NCBI RefSeq assembly: GCF_902459465.1
Contig: NC_047078.1
Span: 9,696,333 to 9,760,332 of the forward strand
Source: Asterias rubens
Taxonomy: Eukaryota > Echinodermata > Asteroidea > Forcipulatida > Asteriidae
Direction: 5' to 3'
DNA: 64,000 bases
The stretch's first letter is position 1, and every line of letters starts with the position of its first letter. This document shows positions 10,145 to 22,232 of the stretch, in pieces. Position numbers and translations under genes: made by a program. The notes under the pieces are model-generated. The model saw nothing but the letters and a program-made list of their open reading frames with translations, did no database searches and was not told the DNA's origin.

Positions 10145-11140
10145 ATGAAAACCTTCATAGCTGTTGTCACAATGGTTGTTTTCATTGTGGAAAGTTGCAA
10201 AGGTGATTGCACAAAACGGTTCAGTGAAGACTTCAATAAGGCCCATAATCGTGCGTTTGGAAATCATGTGCTTACGAGGAAGAATGTGTCATCTCCTGTG
10301 ATCTGTGGGCGAGACTGCTCTATACATCCACACTGTGCATCATTCAACTACTACACGTGTAGCCATGTTTGTCAGTTGAACAATGCTATTCAATCTCAAA
10401 GCCCCGATGACTTCAATGAGCTGCAAGGAGTTGCCTACTATGATGACAACTTGGAAACTCCTTCACTTTCAGCACCAGACTCTGAACAGTTTAGTAGTTG
10501 TCTGAAGTTATACCAGAATGGTAGCCATAATAACGGCATCTACAACATCTACCCTGCCTGTCAGACTGAAGGAGTGAAGGTCTACTGTGATATGGAGAAA
10601 GATGGAGGAGGCTGGATCGTGTTGCAGAGGAGACAAGATGGCTCAGTTTACTTTCATCGTAATTGGGCAGAATACCAATCTGGTTTTGGTAATCTCTCTA
10701 CTGAGTTTTGGCTGGGTAATGACATCATACGTGACCTTACTACGTCAGGACAATGGCAATTAATGGTAAATATGGCTGATTGGGACGGAACCACAGCTTG
10801 GGCCAGTTATGATGAGTTCGCTATATCAGGTGATAAGTACACTCTCCATGTTGGTTCCTATGATGGCAACAGTTCAGCTGGAGATTCAATGGCGTATCAT
10901 AATGGCCAGTCCTTCAGTACCAAGGATCAGGACAATGATAGTTTTATGTATGGAAAATGTGTAAGGGAAACAGGTAATAGGGGAGGATGGTGGTTTAACT
11001 ACTGTATGAAATCTAATCTAAATGGCCATTACCACCTTCAGGGTTATGTGGAATGGGAAAGCGGTTTAAAATGGTCGAGCTGGAAAGGTTTAGAGTACTC
11101 CCTGAGGATCTGCTCAATGAAAATACGAGAAGTCCTATAA
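10145..11140 (+). CDS. FREP C: secreted PAN-like plus fibrinogen-domain protein
   Basis: A single 331-codon exon. Residues 1-20 are a signal peptide ending in SCKG. Residues 22 to about 105 are a PAN/Apple-like domain with CGRDCSIHPHCASFNYYTCS. Residues ~114-331 are a fibrinogen C-terminal domain: entry cysteine at 119, [37 protein letters not shown] with an N-S-S glycosylation sequon, DQDND at 261-265, and WWFNYCMKSNLNG starting at 282, which keeps the canonical NG. It ends CSMKIREVL. A DSFMYGKCVRETGNRGG loop is longer than in B. Lectin-like pattern recognition outside the cell is inferred from the family. The PAN/fibrinogen pairing differs from Ig-type (mollusc FREP) and collagen-type (ficolin) partners. 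Confidence 0.93.
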   Translation: MKTFIAVVTMVVFIVESCKGDCTKRFSEDFNKAHNRAFGNHVLTRKNVSSPVICGRDCSIHPHCASFNYYTCSHVCQLNNAIQSQSPDDFNELQGVAYYDDNLETPSLSAPDSEQFSSCLKLYQNGSHNNGIYNIYPACQTEGVKVYCDMEKDGGGWIVLQRRQDGSVYFHRNWAEYQSGFGNLSTEFWLGNDIIRDLTTSGQWQLMVNMADWDGTTAWASYDEFAISGDKYTLHVGSYDGNSSAGDSMAYHNGQSFSTKDQDNDSFMYGKCVRETGNRGGWWFNYCMKSNLNGHYHLQGYVEWESGLKWSSWKGLEYSLRICSMKIREVL

Positions 11141-11430
11141 AGTGAACACGACACACTGAAGTCCTGTAAACTGAACACCACACTCGAAAGTCCTGTAAAC
11201 TGAACACCACGCTTTGATTGAAGTCATGTAAACTGAACACCACACTCTGAAGCCCTGTTAACTGAACACTGCCCAGGTTGTATACTCCCAATGCGCTTAT
11301 AAGAATTGTTATTGTTATAACTGAACACCACACTCTGAAGTCCTGGCATGTAAACTGGACACCTTTCTGAAGTTCTGTAAACAACACCACACTTTGACGT
11401 CCTGTAAACCGAACACCACACTCTAGACCA
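11128..11430 (+). repeat. ~29 bp minisatellite beginning at the FREP C stop codon
   Basis: The longest of the three arrays, with about nine degenerate copies of gaagtcctgtaaactgaaca. It is interrupted near 11,270-11,320 by a short unrelated stretch. The first copy is formed by the last codons of FREP C itself. The copy in the next unit is shorter. Confidence 0.9.
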
Positions 11431-11511
11431 AGCGGGCACATGGTGAAGTTCACAGTAGGATTCAATGTCTTTATACATCTGATTGGTAAATATTGCTATC
11501 ATACATTCATT

Positions 11512-13590
11512 AGGTGTTCGTGCATTTCAGCACGAACACCTATTGTTATTGCTCTGTTTTTTTCTTCTTCTCCATCTTCTTCTTCTTCTTCACCGTCAAC
11601 TCTTCTCTACAGCATAACTCAAGATTCAAGCCAAACTGAACCTTGAAACTCATCAGACAATTGAACCTCAATACGAAGACGGCACAGTTTTCATTACGTC
11701 ATGATGACGTCATTAGGTGTCAAATTACAAGGTTTTTAAAGTTGAAAAGGGACCATTTTCGTTTTGCTGTATCTCAACGAATATGAAAGCTATGATGTTC
11801 AAAGTTTTCGCATCTGATAGACCAAGACTGGGGCAACATTTGAAAAGTTAACGCCAAAATCGTACGACCTTAGCATCCGGGTCGTTACCCTGGGTCGAAG
11901 TTCACCTTCGGGTTTTTTTCGTCAAAAAACAACTTTCGAGCTTTTCTACGGAATAACTCAAGATTGAGATTGAATGGAATGTTGAAACTCAACAGATAGG
12001 CCTAGTTGAACCTCAGTATCAAGACAACACATACTTAATTACGTCATTATGACGTCATCGAGAATTGAATTACGTTCGATCAAAGTTTAATATTTGTAAA
12101 AATCATAACTCAAAAACTATGATTCGGATTTTGACAATCTACACATCATCGGATAGATCATTAAAAGTTGGTCAAATGCTTCACAGAACACGTAAAATAT
12201 TTTTAATAAATCTAGTGCAAAACGAAAGTTGAAAATTTCATAAAATCTTATCGTATTTATGTTTTTAAAACTACTGATCATTTCAACGTAATTTTTGTTT
12301 CAGATTGTAAAACAGCAATCCCGCTCAATCTTTTGCACAGAAATAACAAAATTTGGACCTTAACATCAGTCGAAAAGGGACGTCAAAGCACCTGTTGACC
12401 CACGTGTTTACCCCATTTTGATCAACAACGCACGCTATGTACGCTATGCAGTGCAAGCGCCGAGTTTTTTGGGGGAATTCCCAAAAGTGCTCTCTTTAGT
12501 CCAGCGAAAGAGGGCGCTGTAACGTTTTTAGTAACATCGAGCGCTGAGTGAATCGCGGTGAATCGCAATAGTTGAGTAATAATGAACAACGTCTCGCACC
12601 AAAACTACAAGTAGGAATACATTTGCATTGATGTTATAAGATACATTATACACCTTCAGATAGTCCATCACATAATTATAAAATGTTTACAAGTCATACA
12701 TCACCTGAAAGGTTTTAATGAACTAGTCAGGATCTACACAAATGAAATCAGTTTAAACTTGGCTTCTTGTTCAAACCAGAGGTTGAAAATAATTGGTCAA
12801 AGAAAAATAATTTCACAACCACACATTTGATTTTTTATATATTTATACGTAATTGGGTAGGTATGTAACAACTTAAGAAACGATACACAACATTGACTAT
12901 TAAACCTTGACCTCCAGTTAAACAGGAAGATGCAGTTAATTATTTGAAAAAATACTACTCCAGATAAGGCTTTGAAAAACATTACTAACGCTATAATTTG
13001 TGACCTGAAAAAATTGTCTTCCGGTTCAAACTGGATGTTTAAATTTTATATTTGAAAAAAAACATAACATCTGAACCATACATTGGATTTTTTCAATCTA
13101 TGCATCATCTGAAAGGTCTTAATAGACTTATCAAGTGCTATACAATATGCGATCCTGTTTGACCTTAAATTCCAGTTTAACTTGGAAATTGATATATAAT
13201 GTTTGAAAAATAAAAAAATCCTAAACCACATGATTTGATTTTTATCATCTATACGTCAAAAGAAAGAACTCAAAAGACATCACCAACGCTACCAAGTGTG
13301 ACCTCATTTGACAGTACCTTCCGGTTCAAAACGGAAGTTGAAACTTTATATTTGAAAAAATCATAACTTCTAAACCAAATATTGGATTTTTACAACCAAT
13401 CCATCATTTAAAAGGTCTTAATAAACTTATCACGCGCTACATAAAAAGTAACCCCTTATTGACCTTTTATCCGATGCAAACCGGAAGTTGGTGTTTAATT
13501 TGTAAAAAAATCATAACTCCTTAACCAGTCATTGGATTGATGAGGTAAAATGTTGTCACCAATTCATTCACTCACTCACCACGAACACCT
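11512..13590. mobile_element. ~2.08 kb non-coding element with hairpin end
   Basis: The left end aggtgttcgtg and right end cacgaacacct are exact inverted repeats. The left end also folds on itself (aggtgttcgtgcatttcagcacgaacacct is a hairpin across 11,512-11,541). The 3' half is built of diverged ~170 bp sub-repeats marked by cataactyctaaacca, cattggatttt, aaaggtcttaataractt and ccggttcaaa. No transposase frame was found. The FREP B flank offers an empty-site comparison. The class is unknown; it is non-autonomous. Confidence 0.65.
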
Positions 13591-13639
13591 TGTTTTTGTA
13601 GTAAACAAAAACTGTACATGTACCTCTAGTTATATATTA

Positions 13640-13830
13640 TAGATGGACATGAAATACAACAGAGCTACTGTAGAGGATTTACACACTGCTTGAAAAAGTA
13701 GAACATGAAAACAAGAGAAGATTTCAAACCGCAAGTTACCCAGAAGATGTACAGGTATGTCTACACAGTGGCATAGATTTAGGTGAGCATACAACTACGG
13801 TTTAATTGCACTCAACAAGTTCCCTTGTTT
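13640..13830 (+). other. FREP C 3' flank homology block, distal part
   Basis: Matches the flanks of A (5,656) and B (9,265): gatggacatgaaatacaaca, aacatgaaaacaagagaaga, then aggtgagcatacaactacgg. It was displaced from FREP C by the 2 kb element. Confidence 0.7.
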
Positions 13831-14869
13831 AGCACAGAATGCTACGCAGAATATATCAGTTCATACTTGATGTGTTTGCTCCTTAATATTAGCAAATTTG
13901 TGCACCCAGTTTATTTATTTTACTGTGCTAAAATGTTTAAACTTTCATTCCTTGAAATACAAAGTCCTACAAATACAGCGTAACTACAAGTCTAGTCAAT
14001 TTGTTCATATAAATAAATGTGCACAGGAGAGCAACTATATGAAACTATGTAAATCCTTGCTCGATGAATTGGAAGTCAAAAGTGTTGTTTTTTTTTGCTA
14101 ATAAACAAATTGACAGTTTTACGCAAGATGTCATTTACCATGACATAGAATTTGAAAATTGCAACGAGATACTTGCTTTAGTAGGGTTTACATATTTAAG
14201 TTTTATATATTTCTTGGGTGAAATAAAATCTTTGAAACTTAAAATTGTAAATCAAGAATATTAATTAGATGATTGGGATTACAAGATTGTTGTTTTGATA
14301 TTTTATCAAAACAAAATAAAGTTTTAGGCAAGAAGTCACTTAATTGTTGATGGAAGTTGGTAAACAAACTCATTATTTTCAGAAATTGTTTGATGAGTTT
14401 TTGTGCGATTTAATAGGTTTAAATTTTGCATTATTAAGGATAAAGCATGTTATGTCGGGTACTTGTGTTTTGCAAAGTGCACTTTCCTGATTCCTGTGAG
14501 TACCCAAAGCCATGATGTAGGCTTCAAAATGCCTCTAGCTACCAGGCAATCCCTGTGGTCTCAGTGGTACACAACCTAAGACATCTACTCAGCAATATAA
14601 CAAAGGGACAAAACGCTGAAAAATCGAGGGGACAAAATCAGTTGGATTTTTTGTGGTGATTTTGATTTAGTTTAAAAGTATCAAACAATTTACTAATTTA
14701 TAGACCGAAACGCCGTTTAGGTTCTTAGATATAATGCTAAGATGGTGGAGGACAAAAATTCCAAGAACCTGGAATATTGCAATACCAGTGCTCAGGCTTT
14801 TTGCGTTTCCACGAAGTGCCAACAACTTTAACATACAATTCTTTTATTTTGTATTAATTGGTTGATTGT
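13831..14869. other. Non-genic spacer
   Basis: Shared with 29,331-30,368. Near 14,260-14,340 a diverged stretch resembles the 217 bp satellite (gattgggattacaagattg, gttttaggcaagaagtcact). Open frames here are altered by single-base differences between units, so they are not genes. Confidence 0.5.
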
Positions 14870-14945
14870 TAAAAAACACAAATAAGAGAAGATTTCAAAT
14901 TTCGAGTCACTCGCAAAGTATACATTAGAGAGAAGTGGGAGATTT
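14870..14945 (+). other. Relic FREP 3' flank without a gene
   Basis: aataagagaagatttcaaat followed by ttcgagtcactcgcaaagta is nearly identical to the block downstream of FREP B, but no FREP coding sequence precedes it. It suggests a fourth gene whose body has been lost, or a transposed flank. Confidence 0.6.
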
Positions 14946-15089
14946 AAACGATGATTTCAACGTTTAATTCTTTAGTTTCTGTTACCAATTTAACAAGTAT
15001 GTTTTATTCTCACTTGACATTTGAAAACTGTATCTAATTTTACAACATGGAATTTTGATGATTTTATAATAATTTTACCGGATGTATAT

Positions 15090-15250
15090 TGTGTGTTACT
15101 TAAATATTACGGATGAGGATTACAACAGAATGGTGTTTGGATATTTTTTTTACACACAAGAAGGTTTTAGGCAAGCAAACATTTCACAGTGTCATCAATT
15201 TTCTTTTCTTAAAAATAATTTTGTGTTAGAATAGTTACAAGATGCCACAT
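15090..15250. repeat. Degenerate 217 bp satellite monomer
   Basis: Carries aaatattacggatgaggatt and gaaggttttaggcaagcaaa but differs at many sites. An outlying older copy before the homogeneous array. Confidence 0.75.
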
Positions 15251-15459
15251 CTTAAATTAAAAAAAAAGAAAAAAAAATTGAAATGGATAGAGAGATTGCA
15301 GCAAAGTTGTAAGCTTTTTTTAGATTTTTAAAGCAACGTTTTCAGCTTTTTTAGGTGTTAGTTTGTAGCACCAATTTAAAAAGTAAAACAGTTTTATTCT
15401 CACTTTGCATTTGAAAACTGTATCTAATTCTACAAAAGGGAATTTTTATTATTTTATCG

Positions 15460-16536
15460 TTTACCCATATAATATTTTTAACTTGAGTGTGCTACTTTAA
15501 TATTACGGATGAGGATTACAACAGATTGGTGTTTGGATAACTATTTCAACACATGTGAAGGTTTTACGCAAGAACATTTAATAATGTCATCAAGGGATAC
15601 CATTTTCTTTTCTTCTTCAAAAAAAATATATATATATTGTACTAGAATATTTACAAGATGTAATATTATAAATCTGTTTACCCATAATATTTTTAACTTG
15701 AGTGTGCTACTTTAATATTACGGATGAGGATTACAACATATTGGTGTTTGGATAACTGTTTCAACACATGTGAAGGTTTTAGGCAAGAACATTGAATAAT
15801 GTCATCAAGGGATACCATTTTCGTTTCTTCTTAAAAAAAAAAAATACATTGTACTAGAATATTTACAAGATGTAATATTATAAATCTGTTTACCCATAAT
15901 ATTTTTAACTTGAGTGTGCTACTTTAATATTACGGATGAGGATTACAACAGATTGGTGTTTGGATAACTGTTTCAACACATGTGAAGGTTTTAGGCAAGA
16001 ACATTTAATAATGTCATCAAGGGATACCATTTTCTTTTCTTCTTAAAAAAAAATATATATATATTGTACTAGAATATTTACAAGATATAATACTATAAAT
16101 CTGTTTACCCATAATATTTTTAACTTGAGTGTGCTACTTTAATATTATGGATGAGGATTACAACAGATTGGTGTTTGGACAACTGTTTCAACACATGTGA
16201 AGGTTTTAGGCAAGAACATTTAATAATGTCATCAAGGGATACCATTTTCTTTTCTTCTTAAAAAAAAAAAAATACATTGTACTAGAATATTTACAAGATG
16301 TAATATTATAAATCTGTTTACCCATAATATTTTTAACTTGAGTGTGCTACTTTAATATCACGGATGAGGATTACAACAGATTGGTGGTTGGATAACTGTT
16401 TCAACACATGTGAAGGTTTTAGGCAAGAACATTTAATAATGTCATCAAGGGATACCATTTTCTTTTCTTCTTCTTCTTCTTCAAAAAAGAAATACATTGT
16501 ACAAGAATATTTACAAGATGTAATATTATAAATCTG
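15460..16536. repeat. ~217 bp tandem satellite, five monomers
   Basis: Monomer landmarks cttgagtgtgctac occur at about 15,482, 15,699, 15,908, 16,127 and 16,337. Length differences sit mainly in the pyrimidine/poly-A tract. This array has more copies than its counterpart at 30,960. Confidence 0.93.
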
Positions 16537-17345
16537 AATGGATGTTCATGGATTGAATCAAAGAAGCTTTGAAGAATGGTAATTCATGCATCAGTGTAAT
16601 GAAAAGCCAGAGTTTTAATGACCTACAGACACTACTGAAATGCTTCATTGTCAATCATGAGATATGACGATTGTTACAAGATAGAACAAGCTTCTGGACG
16701 CTGGTCAATTTCACCATCAACAAACATTGATATTTTCTATGAGAATGTTTTCACAAAGTTTTACGACTGACAATAAGAATGAGGTGGAAGCTCAACCACT
16801 GTTGTGTTATTGAACAAGCTTAGACACACATGAATTGCTTCTCTTCATCCAGGTGAACAAATGGGAATCTGTACAAGGTGATATGTTTGTTTGACTTTTT
16901 GCTGGTTGCAATCAGTCAGGGATTGTTTAGGAACGGCTTAAAATCAGTGAAAGTTAGTAATAATTTTATAGATCAATGTTAATAGCTTTTATAAAAAAAA
17001 GTCACATCTCTTGTACTTTCATTCACAAGTCCTACAACCCCTGAACAAAATCAATTTCAAGAAATTTAGAGTTTGTAAAATAAATTGTTGGTGTTCGGGA
17101 GCAGACGTACAAAAAGTATTGTAAATATCACTTGTCACAATTGAACACTAGCAATCAAAATTTTTAGCTTCATGTCTCATATTTTTTCTGTCAATTTAAA
17201 TCTTTGAAAAGTGCACCTTTAAGGAAGGTTTAAACAATTGTGCATTTTGATTTAGGACTGTTAAGGCAGGTTTATAATGTAACACATAATCATTTGATAT
17301 TAATTAAATATGAGTCAGCTTCGCATGAATTAATGGTTATCCAGC
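16537..17345. other. Non-genic spacer (copy of 636-1442)
   Basis: Near-identical to the first unit. Nothing gene-like. Confidence 0.6.
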
Positions 17346-17722
17346 TATAAAGACCCTGGACACTATTGGTAATTGTCAAAGACCAGTCTTCTCACTTGGT
17401 GTATCTATACATGTGCATAAAATAACAAACCTGTGAAAATTGAGCTCAATTGGTTATCGAAGCTGTGAGATAATAATGAAAGAATTAAACAAAGTTGTGT
17501 GCTTTCAGATGCTTGATTTCAAGACCTCAAATTCTAAATCTGAGGTCGTGAAATCAAATTTGCTGAAAATTACTTCTTTCTCAAAAATACGTCATTTCAG
17601 AGGGAGCTGTTTCTCACAATGTTTTATACTATCAACCTCTCCCCATTATTTTTACCAAGTAAGGTTTTATGCTTATAAAATCATTATTTTGAGTAATTAC
17701 CAATAGTGTCCACTGCCTATAA
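17346..17722. mobile_element. MITE-like element, TGGACACTATTGG family (second copy)
   Basis: Duplicate of 1,443-1,820 with a few substitutions; both terminal inverted repeats are present. Confidence 0.8.
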
Positions 17723-18520
17723 GGGTCGTAATAACAACACCTTTTCTGAATATAAACTATTATCATAATATTATACATTGGCAGCCTGCTCCTTTATCAA
17801 CAATTCATAATGCAAGAAGTGTTCTGTGCCCAAACAAATGTAAAACAGAAATAATATTTACAAAGATCTGAAGTCAACCTTCAAGTTATATTTTGATGAA
17901 TAACAATATAAATTCGCATAGTATGTCAAGATCAATGGGAGACTTTCCGACGGTCCTTTTTCACAGTTCTGCTCGTGCTCAGACCAACGTGTTCAATACT
18001 GAGCATGTGCGGCGTGCACAATCAGAGCTGCAAAAAAGGACCGTTATGTCTGCTGTCGCAAACGTCTCAAAAGTCTCCCATTAATGCGTTACTGATACAA
18101 GTTAATTTAAAACTGATTGAAATGTGAAAACTACTACTTTCTCAGTATCATGACTGTTGTTTTTGATATGTAGATAAACTATGACAGCCTGAAGTATGAT
18201 TGCATGTGGTGAATGCATACTAAAGCACAAAGTCAACCCCTAACCATTTATTATCATCCACTGTGGTTTTGTGGTTTTTAATGATAGATATACCAGGTTG
18301 CAATATCACCATGATCACGAAAGGAAGGCATACAGTCATGACAGTACACTGGTCATTTTTATCTTACAAATGTATCACTTTGTCTGGAAATAAATGTAAA
18401 ATACAGAGATGAATGAACTATCTAGAGTTGCCTTTTCTTTTTCAACATTATTTCTTCCTGACAAGAAGCTGAGGGAAGGCCACCAGGCAAGGAGGTACGA
18501 CAACAGGGCAAATTTTTGTG
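17723..18520. other. Non-genic spacer (copy of 1821-2620)
   Basis: Same content as the first unit; it ends at the deletion that removed the left end of the CTATAG element. Confidence 0.5.
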
Positions 18521-19406
18521 GCTCTATAGAGCTCTAAAGAAATCCTGAAAATCTATAGAAAGGCAAAAATAAATCTATAGAATAATTATTTTCTATAGAT
18601 GTCTATAGAAATGTGAAGGCAAAATCTCTATAGAGAAAATTCTCTATAGAATTCTCTGTAGTGATATTGCAGTAAAGAAAATGTTCTGTAGAATTCTCTG
18701 TAGTGCTATTGCAGTAAAGAAAATTTTCTATAGAATTCTCTGTAGTGATATTGCAGTAAAGAAAATTTTCTATAGAATTCTCTGTAGTGCTATTGCAGTA
18801 AAGACATTAATGTTCTATAGAATTCTCTGTAGTGCTATATTGCAGTAAAGAAAATGTCCTATAGAATTCTACAAAGCGCTGAATTTCTCTAAAGAGAAAG
18901 TCTTCTTTAATAGATTTTGTACTGATTTTTGAAAACCCAAGCTGCTAACTGAGCGAATTGACTAAAATAAACGTTAGATGCGTTTTAATTTGTAATTGTG
19001 TAATTCAAGATGCCTATTGCTTTCCCATTTTCTAATCATTCAGCATAACACGAAAAATAGACTGAGTTGTTATCTCCCCCACCCCCACTGCCCTATAAAA
19101 CTCTATACAATATCTATACATTTCTATAAAACATTCTATAGAGGTTGCTATAGATGTCTATAGAAATTGTATAGAAAAGTGGCCCAATTTTCTAAAGAAA
19201 CTCTATAGGTTGTATAGAATTTCTTTAGAAATTGTATAGAAATTGTATAGATTTTGTATAGATATGTGTATAGATATTGTATATATTCTGTATAGAAATT
19301 TTATAGAAATTATTTACAAGGGTTCTATACCCTTTTCTATAGAAATTTGTATAGAATTTCTATAGTTTTTTTTTTATAGAATTCTATAGAGTTTTTTTGT
19401 AAGGGG
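18521..19406. mobile_element. CTATAG-rich element, left end deleted
   Basis: Same as 2,637-3,568 but a 70 bp deletion joined ttttgtggctc directly to tatagagctctaaag. It removed the left terminal inverted repeat; the right end is intact. The deletion edges share gctc. Confidence 0.75.
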
Positions 19407-20534
19407 TATTTCACGGGTGAACAAAAATTTATGCTTCTGCTGCGTGTGCATTGTCCATTTTATCTTGGCACATTTGCTTACAAAGCTAGCACAGAAACTT
19501 GGCACTTTGCCTGTAAGCAAAGAATTGTGATCAAAAGGGCAGAATTTGGCGGTGAGCGGAGACATAAAATTGGACCCTGGTAGTCAGGCAAAACAACCAT
19601 TTGGATTTCAAGACCGAACCAGAAAAAGAGGAAGACAAAATAGAAGATGGAAAGACTATACACTTAGAATAAATTAGGAAGGCATGGCAACAGATGGCTC
19701 TCAATATTATCTTAGAAGTGGAAATGAACAGGTCATTAGCTAAACCCTTAGCGACAGCCATAAGGCCGAACAAAAGAATAGTTGTGTTTCCTATTACACT
19801 GTGGCAGGAGAATAGGGTAGGTAGGTAGGCAATAACTTTTTTTTTTGCTTAAAGTTTTTATGGCTCTGAAAATTAGGGTAGGCTAATGTTCCGATATTTT
19901 TTTTATTTTGCGCACTCAATTGAAAAACTTACCGTGTCAAATTTGTTATGTAAATATCAATAGTCCCTACATGCAGTACTGTCTATTCACTGATTTGTGA
20001 ATACATGTATCTGACTTAATTAACACCAGTTGAAATTGGATGGTTTGAGTACAAATACAAACACAAGAACATGTAACCATTCTTTCAAAAACAAATAACA
20101 ACATGTTTTTATTGCAGTTTTTATGTAAAAGTAAATGAATAAATATAAATATGTGAGGTTTGTGGAGACACCATGCTAGATCCCTTGCAGCAATGCGAAG
20201 ACTCCCCCTGTCCCCAGCTGTGCCGCCATGATGCTGTAGCGAAAAACACTATTTATTTTTACATGCGGTGCCGTGACACACACAGTACACGGCACGCACA
20301 AACACACGCCGCACGTACACACATAGTACATGTTTGGTTTAGATGTACATGTTTATGTATATGTACATACTCATGTACAGCACATGCATGCAACGAAAGG
20401 AGTTGAGAAGTCTCGATCGATTGCGTCTCGGTGGGGCACCATGCTTGTGTTGACCCTTGTCAAACATTTTCAAAAACACTTTCCTCATTTATATTAATGT
20501 ATTATTAAGTCATAAAAACAAAATTGCAAAAAAT
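19407..20534. other. Non-genic spacer and conserved block (copy of 3569-4696)
   Basis: Near-identical to the first unit and ends at the second unit junction (aaaataactt). No gene. Confidence 0.55.
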
Positions 20535-21333
20535 AACTTGGAAACTCCTTCACTTTCAGCACCAGACTCTGAACAGTTTAGTAGTTGTCTGAAGTTATAG
20601 CAGGCTGTTAGCCATGAGAGTGGCATCTTCACTATCTACCCTGCTGGTCTGACTGATGGAGTGAAGGTCTACTGTGATATGGAGACAGATAAAGGAGGCT
20701 GGATCGTGTTGCAGAGGAGACAAGATGGCTCAGTTGACTTTTACCGTAATTGGACAGAATACCAATCTGGGTTTGGTGATCTCTCACCTGAGTTCTGGCT
20801 GGGTAATGACATCTTACGTAACCTTACTGAGTCAGGACAATGGCAATCGATGGTAGATATGGCTGGTTGGGACAAATATCACTACTTGTACCGTTTTCAG
20901 TTCTGGATGGGTAATGACGTCCTGCATAACCTTACTGAGTCAGCACAATGGCATTTAAGGGTAGACATGGCTGATTGGGACGAAAAAAACAGCTTGGGCC
21001 AGTTATGAGAAGTTTTCAGTATCAGGAGATAAGTACACTCTCCTTGTTGGTTCCTATGATGGCAACAGTTCAGCAGGTGATTCATTGACATATCATAATG
21101 GAAAAGCATTCAGTACCAAGGATCAGAACAATGATGCTTTGGACACTGGCTGTGCGCAAGATTTAAAAGGAGCATGGTGGTTTTATGGCTGTTTTTATGC
21201 ACATCTAAATGGCCAATATTACCATCAGAGTCAAGTGGAATCAGTACTACACGCAGGTTTAAAATGGAGCCACTGGAAAGGTAACAAGTACTCCTTGACG
21301 AACTGCTCTATGAAAATTCGAGAAATCCTGTAA
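20535..21333 (+). pseudogene. FREP A pseudogene, second copy
   Basis: It carries all four defects of the first copy: start at the junction, TAG at the LYQ motif, the 36-codon internal duplication, and the frameshift at the A-run before AWASY-equivalent sequence. Differences from the first copy are few single-base changes (for example agcaccagac here, agcactagac there). Shared lesions mean they arose before the last duplication. Confidence 0.93.
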
Positions 21334-21495
21334 ACTGAGCACCACACTCTTAAGTCATGTAAACTGAACACCATACTCTGAAGTCATGTAAACTAAACAC
21401 CACCCTCTGAAGTCATGTAAACTGAACACCACACTCTGAAGTCATGCAAACTGAACACCACATTCTAAAGTTCTGTTAACTGAACACACTCCGGA
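21326..21495 (+). repeat. ~29 bp minisatellite after FREP A, second copy
   Basis: About six copies, matching 5,488-5,655. Confidence 0.9.
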
Positions 21496-22232
21496 CATGA
21501 AAATAAGAGCAGATTTCAAATCCCAAGTCACCCTGAAGATGTACAGGGATGGTCTACACAGTGGGATAGATTTAGGTGAGCATACAACTATGATTCAATT
21601 GCACTCAACAATTTCTATTGTATATCACAGCAAAATGCTACGCAAAAACTTTCACATAATACTAAAAAATTACTTTGCTATTGTACATGTACTCAATTTT
21701 TAGCATTCATTGTCAACATTTGTTTTCATTTCAAATATTTTACTGTGCAAAAATGTTGAATTAAATCCTCATGACTTGAATTGTCCAACAGGATGTTATA
21801 GTCCTAAAAAATTGTAACGTATTTTTTTTTGTATTTTTCCCTGTTTGGAGAACAAAATTGGGGGCAGAAAACAATTGCCCCAGTTTTTCTCACCAGAAAA
21901 CAATTGCCCCAGTTTTTCTCACCAGACATTAAAAGACCAATGTTTCCCCTAATCACAACCGAAAGGAAAACATTCTGAGACCCCTAGCAAGTTGCGATTT
22001 TAAGGGCCAAAATAAGGTGAAAAATTAAAACTTTGCAATTTCTAAAAACATGCTGTAACTAATGCCTGTTCTAAAAATAGCATAAGGGTGACATTTATGG
22101 AATATTTTGTCAATTATTATTTTGTAGTGATATACAATGTTTTATGTAATAATTTTGCATTTTGGTAGGGTGGAGTTTGGCCTGTATATTTAAGCTAAAA
22201 ACATGTTTTTCAGACCCCCAACATTAGCCTGA
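21496..22232. other. FREP A 3' flank and spacer (copy of 5656-6394)
   Basis: Starts with the FREP flank block (catgaaaataagagcagatt). No gene. Confidence 0.55.

Larger units (their letters stand above)
4697..20534. repeat. Complete tandem duplication unit n+1 (15,838 bp)
   Basis: The interval from AACTT at 4,697 to AACTT at 20,535 is one full unit: truncated FREP A, FREP B, FREP C, the hairpin-ended element, the satellite, the CTATAG element and the conserved block. Both FREP B and C are intact here, unlike in the next unit. Offsets to the next unit are 15,838 near A, 15,597 at B, 15,591 at C and 15,499 downstream. They change only where short indels lie. Confidence 0.93.
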
